DNA of 64,000 nucleotides from NCBI GenBank assembly GCA_949752735.1, contig OX457036.1, positions 83,323,005 to 83,387,004 on the forward strand. The letters are read 5' to 3'. The notes beneath the pieces are model-generated. The model saw only the letters and a program-made list of their open reading frames with translations, searched no databases and had not been told where the DNA came from. The first letter of the stretch is position 1. Each line of letters opens with the position of its first letter. This document shows, one piece after another, positions 58,524 to 64,000 of the stretch. Origin of the DNA: Lumbricus terrestris. Its lineage: Eukaryota > Annelida > Clitellata > Crassiclitellata > Lumbricidae. The position numbers and the translations under genes were made by a program.

Positions 58524-61500
58524 TTATTGTTTTGTTTCCTCCGACTCCGGAGCTGGTTCATCCATCGAGTCATCTCCGGTTACATTGCTTCGGCCGTACG
58601 ATCCTCGTGGCACGCGTGAAGACCTGAAGCGCACAAATGGATGCACAGGTCAGCTTCATATGGTAACAGACATAAATTGTTGAAAGCAGTTCAAGCACAA
58701 ACTCTTCAGTCAAGCAGATGCATTTTGTACACATGTTTACATATTCTAATTATATCAGCCCAGAAATCTAATACATGTTCTGGTATAACTATCTGGAAAA
58801 ACTGTTTTTAATTCAGTCGAGTTAAAGACATAATTACAAATTTCAGATTCAAGCCACAGATTTGCGAAACCAAACACCTACTGGAAACTTTTAACGAGAA
58901 TTTCAAGAATCGTGCTGCAAGTCGGTCACTGCTCAGTTGCCCTCTTCAGAGAAGCGTCCCAAATTAAATATTGCCAAACAAGAAAGATTCTGCAAACTTT
59001 AAAAGGCATGCAAGAAACCATAACTGAATTCCAGTCATGCTGCAACATACTGTTCTATTCAGCAATATCCGCTGAAACACTGGAGAATTCACTGTGATTG
59101 ACTTGGTCCTATACAGGCCTAACTATCCAACATAACAACAAGATCAAGTGCTCATAACACGAGATCATGCAACTCTGAAGTCTGTCTCACCTGAACTTGT
59201 CAGTGGCCGCTCCACCAAGGCGTATCTTGGTCCTCAGTGAATCAGCGTCCCTCTTAGCAGACTCCGCAGTCTCCGTCTGTTCATCGAGATCACGCAAGAC
59301 CTTGCGCTTCTGGGCGTTGGCACGCGCAACCTCCTCCTCTGCCTCCTCAAGCTGACGTTTCAATTGCTTCACTCGGCCATTTGCCTTGTCCACCTGAACA
59401 GATAAAACACCGTCAGCTAACATTTCAATTGGCAAATGAATCCACATTGCAGTGAATCCAAATAACAATCCATAATTTCAACAAAAGATTCATTGCAAAT
59501 ACCTGACAGCAGCAGAAATAAATATTATTAGAGCAGAGATATTCGTACATATTATATGTTTACAAACAATTCATAGTGTAATAACTTGGCAAATAAAAAG
59601 CTTAAAAATCAAGGTTCATAGTCTCACATGCTAAACCAACCAGGAGTACAGTAAACAAAATGGAGAATGAGGAAAAGACGATGATCAAACAACAATCAAA
59701 ATGGTACGCAGATAGCAGCTTAATGCTGACCTGCATGGTTTCCCAATCACCTTTAGTTCACTTTCGTCATTAAAGCGCAAATGCAAAGGTTACCTGATCC
59801 TTGAACTGGTCAGCATTTCTGCGTTCATCTTCAATTTGCAGCATCAGTTCTTTGAGTCGTTTATCCAGCTTTCTGTTGACTTTACCTTGGTTCTGTCTCT
59901 CTCTGAAAAACAATGAAAACAATAAATACCGAACACTCAAATTCCGCTTTTCTACTGGGCAGATAAAGAAAGGCAAACAATAGAATAATATTTACAAAAC
60001 TTCTTAGCAGAGAAAACATAATGAACCAATAGTCAAATGCTGTTATCAAAAGCGCAAATGCTGTTATCAAAAGCACAGAAGCTTATATGTGACACAGGGC
60101 TCAAAATAATTTCACATATCGGTTTCTGATCCTTTTTATTTAATCATATGCCAATATGGCTCTGCTTGCAAATACTTTTACAAAATGAAAATATCTTTCT
60201 TTCTAACTAAAGTTATATACTCATTTGATTATTTCATTATTTTAGAGGTTTGTATATGGAACAAAAAGCTTAGGAATGTTCGTGCCATCAAAGGCCTCAG
60301 AAACCACTAAAGGATTGTTCTTCAATTTTTCTGGGCAATGAAAGAATTATATCCTGAATAAAATAACGCAAACAGCATAAAAATTGGTTTACTACTTCGC
60401 AAATTATGTCGAATAAATAGCCAAGGAAGTGACAAGCGTCGGGTTTCAGGCCCCGGCGTCGCATATGATTTAGGAACCTGCCGGGTTCAGCTGTAGTTCG
60501 CTTTGATTTTTTAAACTTACAAGATACAGGAATTATTATCTAAGCACTACTGGCTTGATTCATGGCCTAAGAGTTCCCACCTAATTTCAATATCCAGCTG
60601 CTCCTCCAGATTAGCAATCTTGATTTCCATTGCTTGAAGGGCCGCCTTTGACCGAATCTTCATCTCAGTTTCAATTTCAGTCAGTTTTGCTCGCAGTTCT
60701 TTGTTGTGGCGGTCAAGCTGTGACTTCTCAGTTTCCAATTTCTGAGAGATGGAGCGTTCCGCAATCAGCTCGGCATTTGTTTGCTCCACCTGAAAGCAAA
60801 ACAGAATTCTTTGACAACTTACCAATTTGGTCACAGTGATTACATCTCCATATACTCTATAGTCAGTTCTGCGCTGTAGAGACACCTCATTCATTCGGAA
60901 AGTTATATAGCACCCCTTTACGGAACTACTCAAAAGATGAACCCAACCCCAGCATGCCTAATATGAAGAGTCTTAAGTTTAGTGAGGAAGGATTCTGGTA
61001 CAGTCCCAAGGTGTAGGTTTTAAAGAAAGACCATTCCATTGATTCATGGCCTAAGAGTTCCCACCTAATTTCAATATCCAGCTGCTCCTCCAGATTAGCA
61101 ATCTTGATTTCCATTGCTTGAAGGGCCGCCTTTGACCGAATCTTCATCTCAGTTTCAATTTCAGTCAGTTTTGCTCGCAGTTCTTTGTTGTGGCGGTCAA
61201 GCTGTGACTTCTCAGTTTCCAATTTCTGAGAGATGGAGCGTTCAGGGTTCACCACAGCGTAGGCTTGATTCATGCCAAGATGACTATAAAGTCTATTACC
61301 GTACTTGCAATACTTTAAGTTGGACAAAGTAGTTGTCACCTGAAGAATGCTCTTCTTGTACCGATCGTTGGCCAATTCCAGATTGTTCGTCTCTTCATCC
61401 AGGTCTTCTTCCAGCTGCGAAATACGAGACTCCAGGCGACGTTTCTCATCCAACCAGGCCTGCCTAATATCAAAAATTTAAAAAAAATTATTATATAGCC

Positions 61501-63646
61501 GTATTGCAAAAATCATAAACTAAATGAAACCAAGCATACGATAATTAATACTTTACTAACATTCAACACACATAGATCTACTAACATATTTTATATTTGA
61601 GTTGTGCCTGTCTCCATAATGCCCTGAACGATATTGTATGTTTAAGTTGCGTCTGCGTCAGTTTGATTACTTCACATTAACGAATTGATTGATTCTACAA
61701 ATAAGAATGCAGCACCAAAGAAATCGATGAAACAGCATGTTAATTTTAAAAATAAAGAACTACACTTGACCTTCCATCATAACATTTATGCAGCATCACT
61801 TCAAGATAAAATACCTAGAGAACTTCCAGGCAAAAGTGAATAATTTTCAGGTGTCAAAAGAAGGTGCACAATGGTCTGTAGCAAAAGCCAAAAGGGCAAC
61901 ATTCATTGATTTCGAGAATTTATATTGCAGATCCAGAGATGGTTCAACAATGGAGGTGTTGGAAAACAGTCTCTCTGCAACAAGTGCTGTATAAATCGAC
62001 CAATATACGACATAAACCTCATGATTTCGTTCTACCATTTAACACAGAAATAACACACTGGCATTTAAATTAATTTTAACTGGGTGTAGTTAAATGCCTC
62101 ATCATTATGTAATCTTGCTGATAAACCAAAATAATGGAGCGAACTTTTATAGGATCCAATGTCAGATCAATTGACGAACGTACTTGTAAGCGGATCCACT
62201 GTTCATTTCTTCGAGCAATTCATCCTTCTCCGCCTGGATGGCTTTCCTGGCTCTCTCCGAAGCAGCCAGATCCTCCTGCAGTTGCATAACCTCTGCTTCC
62301 AGTGACTTGCATCTTCTGTCCTTCTCCTTATTGGCGTTGATCGCCTCGTCCCTGGCAGCGAGTGCTGCCTCCAATTCATGCTGCATATCCTTCATCTGAG
62401 CCTGAAGAAGCAAAACAGTTAATACATAAAATTACATAATTTATATAACATGGCCAGATAAACTAGATTCACAGCATGTCAAATGGTGCCAAACAGGCAT
62501 CCAGTGTCTCAGAGCAAGTCTTTCTGACATACGTCACCATAGCACTTCTGAATAACTGCTGCTTGCAATGTTTCCTCAGCCTCGTCAGATGAGGATGGCA
62601 TACAGTTCCCTCTTTCAGCATCATACAAGTTCAAGCCATTCGGCAAGCCATCAATCTGTTTACAGCTTAGCTATGAATTTGAGCTAGTGACTGAGTAACA
62701 TTTTCTCTTGCCCAGAATATCTGTCTTTAGCTTTAACATTTTGAAGAGTGGTATCCATTCAGTGTATCAATACAGTGGTACCACTTCTCATAAAGTTACA
62801 TCTCCTCCTTCATGCTCCATCTAATCACCCAGACCAACATCTATCCAGGTCCTTCTTTTCTTTTCCAAACCTCCATTCTTCCTTCACTAGCTGTGTTTTT
62901 CTTATTTGTTAAAGAATCAACACCAAACTTCTAAACAGGATCTGCTCAGATGCTTAATATTTTATCAGTAAATTATTGCTCTAAGATCTTCAGCAACCTC
63001 CTGTTGAGTTAAAGTTCAGAGGTGGCAGTACCTGAAGTTTCTTGGCTTGCTTCAGAGCATCATCTTTCAACTTATTTGCCAGATCCACCTGTTGCTGCAT
63101 GGCAGCAAAGTCTCCCTCGATCTTCTTTCGAGCAGCAACGGCTGCAGCACGCTGCCTTCGCTCTTCCTCCAACTCCTGCTCCATGTCACGTAACTACAAC
63201 AGCAAAAAGAAAAGTTTGAATACCGCAACAAAACATGAAATACTGACAGAATAAAAAATGGAGCCGTTAACAGTACTTCTGCACTGCATCAACTGGCAAA
63301 GTAAGTTGCATACTTATTAAAGCATGTACTGTCCATCTCACAACTATAAACTATACTAATAAACAATGGGTAATATTCTGACAAGGAGTGAATGCAGTTT
63401 CGTATGCAGTTTAAGCAAGTTCTTGGTTCTTACCTGGCGGATGAGAGATCTCTTTCCTTCCTCTCCCTGCTCTTCTTTCGACAGAAGGTCTCGCTCCATC
63501 TGGGTCTTGAGAGCCTGCATGTTGACCTCAAGCCTCAGTCTGGCATCCTCTGACACCTGTAGTTCATCTTCCAATTCTTCAATCTGTGTTCGCTGGGCTT
63601 CCACCTGACCTTCGAGCATACGCTTCGCTTTCTCCAACTCATGAAC
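58524..63646 (-). CDS. myosin II heavy chain, non-muscle/smooth type, 3' part (partial)
   Basis: Eight exons join in phase (minus strand): 63434-63646, 63032-63193, 62184-62401, 61340-61463, 60581-60789, 59794-59902, 59191-59393 and 58524-58623. They encode the distal coiled-coil rod and a short non-helical tailpiece. Recognisable segments: [71 protein letters not shown] and [20 protein letters not shown]; these follow the order in MYH9/10/11. The tail ends ...[16 protein letters not shown], acidic and serine-containing, as where vertebrate non-muscle tails are phosphorylated to control filament assembly. The protein forms bipolar filaments that contract actin in the cortex and cleavage furrow. 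The motor and proximal rod lie beyond 64000. An exact partial duplicate of the exon 60581-60789 lies at 61065-61243. Confidence 0.93.
60885..60960 (+). repeat. SINE-tail fragment between the two myosin exon copies
   Basis: CATTCATTCGGAAAGTTATA followed by TAGCACCCCTTTACGGAACTACTC matches one arm of the foldback at 15703-15944. Confidence 0.6.
61039..61243 (-). pseudogene. exact 205-bp partial duplicate of a myosin exon
   Basis: Identical by eye to 60555-60759 (offset 484 bp): it holds the last 179 nt of the exon with its GTGGGA donor and flanking intron, but lacks the acceptor and the first 30 nt ([10 protein letters not shown]). The 96 nt between it and the upstream exon (61244-61339) is open and divisible by three, so read-through from 61463 to 61065 is possible. 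Zero divergence implies a very recent duplication or an assembly artefact. Confidence 0.85.
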
Positions 63647-64000
63647 CTACAGAAAATTAAACAGAAGCCAATCAAATATCTGGCAAAACAGATTCAATTG
63701 CTAAACTAAACACCTGTCATGTTGTAAAATTTCAAGGGTTTCAGCTCTGTTCACAAACTGAAATTGTAAGTCATTCGTATTGGCTGGTAATGGTATTGAT
63801 TTTTACCTAGAACACTCTCGATACTCAAGTTCTACAAACTACATCTTGAAAGTGGAAATTCATTGCAAGTAGCATGTCCAACAGTCAAAGGGAGCAGACT
63901 ATCCTAAGCCATTAAGGCAATAATATTCGGGCACAGATTAGACAACACAACTGATTCAAAACCCCTCAATTTACTAATACAAGGCAGAAAATATAAAGAC
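63647..64000. other. myosin intron
   Basis: No exon is seen; the acceptor TGTAG for the exon ending at 63646 marks its 3' end. The intron continues past the window. Confidence 0.7.

Overview
This is metazoan nuclear DNA: split genes with GT-AG introns, low gene density and very heavy repeat load. Dozens of TAGGCCTA-like octamers, a single non-muscle/smooth-type myosin II gene and the mix of hAT, mariner, Helitron, L2/CR1-like and tRNA-SINE repeats suggest a marine invertebrate, plausibly an echinoderm or other invertebrate deuterostome. That placement is inference; I cannot name a species.

Three protein genes can be reconstructed with matching splice phases. (1) A membrane short-chain dehydrogenase/reductase of the retinol/17beta-hydroxysteroid dehydrogenase type (+, 4234-9397, 4 exons, 330 aa). 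(2) A protein disulfide isomerase (-, 32432-9561, 9 exons, 521 aa, C-terminal KDEL) whose two redox sites are CKHC and CGFC rather than CGHC; it is tail-to-tail with gene 1, with 163 bp between the stops. (3) The 3' end of a myosin II heavy chain (-, 63646-58524, 8 exons of the coiled-coil tail), running off the right edge and carrying an exact 205-bp partial exon duplication. Two further coding loci stand alone: an intact 608-aa piggyBac-transposase-derived ORF (20642-18816, -) inside intron 1 of the PDI gene, apparently lacking all three catalytic aspartates, and a 25-finger C2H2 zinc-finger gene (49978-52115, +) broken by one frameshift in an A-run.

Layout: 1-4.2 kb, mariner fossil and MITEs; 4.2-9.4 kb, SDR gene with a Helitron in intron 2; 9.5-32.4 kb, PDI gene, whose 14.9-kb first intron holds the piggyBac-derived ORF, a hAT-type MITE, a LINE split by a hAT, SINEs and a four-deep nest of transposons; 35.0-41.0 kb, a GAT/GAC microsatellite and a 4.1-kb, 18-bp minisatellite open in almost every frame; 42-49 kb, SINE, MITEs, tandem repeats and a hAT holding a mariner; 49.9-52.1 kb, zinc-finger gene; 52.6-54.6 kb, a 1.9-kb palindrome; 56.6 kb, MITE; 58.5 kb to the end, myosin.

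At least twelve elements have exact 8-bp target duplications, so insertion order can be read directly. All boundaries and translations were worked out by eye from the sequence; no database search was possible, and family names rest on recognised motifs.
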